From the NCBI RefSeq assembly GCF_032773895.1, contig NZ_CP120416.1, forward strand, positions 1,920,001 to 1,984,000: a DNA stretch of 64,000 nucleotides, read 5' to 3'. This document shows, piece by piece, positions 63,812 through 64,000 of the stretch. The stretch comes from Teredinibacter sp. KSP-S5-2 (GTDB taxonomy: Bacteria; Pseudomonadota; Gammaproteobacteria; Pseudomonadales; Cellvibrionaceae). The notes below the pieces were generated by a model, which made no database searches, had not been told where the DNA came from, and saw nothing but the letters and a program-made list of their open reading frames with translations. The translations under genes and the position numbers were made by a program. How positions within the stretch are numbered: the stretch's first letter is position 1; each line of letters begins with the position of its first letter.

Positions 63812-64000
63812 GTGAAATGGAAATTAATCGGTCTGAAAATGTTTGACGAAAATAATATAAGTGTCAAAAAGGAACTTTTAAACGAACTTAAACTGGAAGA
63901 TACTGATCGGGACGATTCCTTAATTACGTCATGCAAGCCTTTGTATCAAAGTGGCCGATTTTGGACATCTGTATTGGTTTTTATTGCGGTACCTTCTTTT
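63812..64000 (+). CDS. N-terminal part of a membrane protein (runs off window)
   Basis: The frame is open from GTG 63812 or ATG 63839 to the window end. It reads KKELLNELKLEDTDRDDSLITSCKPLYQSGRFWTSVLVFIAVPSF, that is a short cytosolic start and the beginning of a membrane helix. This is the shape of HlyD-type adaptor or permease N-termini, but the family cannot be decided from 54-63 residues. Confidence 0.5.
   Translation, partial: MKWKLIGLKMFDENNISVKKELLNELKLEDTDRDDSLITSCKPLYQSGRFWTSVLVFIAVPSF

Overview
This window looks like the chromosome of a gammaproteobacterium related to Pseudomonadales/Cellvibrionales. The basis is conserved gene order (mnmA-hflD-purB, lolC-lolD-lolE, comEC-exbB-exbD-lpxK-kdsB-LMW phosphatase-murB, uvrY/gacA-uvrC-pgsA-tRNA-Cys-tRNA-Leu), outer-membrane lipid A and lipoprotein genes, and moderate GC content. 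No species can be named from the sequence alone.

Layout. (1) 1-3.3 kb is a scrambled strip: the end of a lipoprotein gene, a truncated zinc-ribbon gene, a DDE transposase flanked by a repeated motif, a possible toxin-gene fragment, two small genes and an IS3-like scrap. (2) 3.3-23.5 kb is ordinary core genome, starting with a DUF2878/chalcone-isomerase-like/DUF3833 set and ending at pgsA. (3) 23.5-24 kb carries tRNA-Cys, preceded by two degenerate 100-bp copies of its 5' region, and then tRNA-Leu(UAA). (4) About 23.97-50.3 kb is an apparent genomic island: the last 19 bases of tRNA-Leu recur at 50279-50297. It holds a chromosomal integron (intI on the minus strand with a LexA-like box, then a cassette array) of mostly small membrane or hypothetical proteins. 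(5) 50.3-52.3 kb is an AT-rich stretch with almost no coding. (6) From 52.3 kb to the window edge there is a RiPP cluster of the thiazole/oxazole-modified microcin (TOMM) type.

The integron is unusual. Twelve copies of a ~207-bp element with 15-bp perfect inverted repeats sit exactly at the G/TT crossover of attC sites, and also at the presumed attI. Canonical attC sites without the element are present in the same array and serve as empty-site controls. A second repeat family (~185 bp) shares only the 3' end of the first and the left tip of an IS110/IS1111-family insertion sequence. Three copies of that insertion sequence are inserted in the attC TAAC|AAG box, as in the IS1111-attC group. A tyrosine-recombinase gene in the island is interrupted by one amber codon.

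The TOMM cluster encodes a 62-residue precursor with a CAGTFG-type repeated core, an ABC exporter, an unrecognised 290-residue protein, a YcaO cyclodehydratase with a C-terminal PxPxP tail, an ocin-ThiF-like protein lacking its N-terminal part, a large SagB-type dehydrogenase that appears to carry that missing N-terminal leader-binding domain, an M50 protease, a Yip1-like membrane protein, a SelO-like AMPylase-fold protein, an HlyC-like acyltransferase-fold protein with apparently substituted catalytic residues, and a small membrane protein. A further gene runs off the window. In the likely model, the precursor is transcribed with a partial terminator behind it, cyclised by YcaO/ThiF-like, oxidised by SagB, possibly modified further by the SelO-like and HlyC-like proteins, cleaved and exported. 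The SelO-like and HlyC-like additions to a TOMM operon are the best candidates for new biology here.
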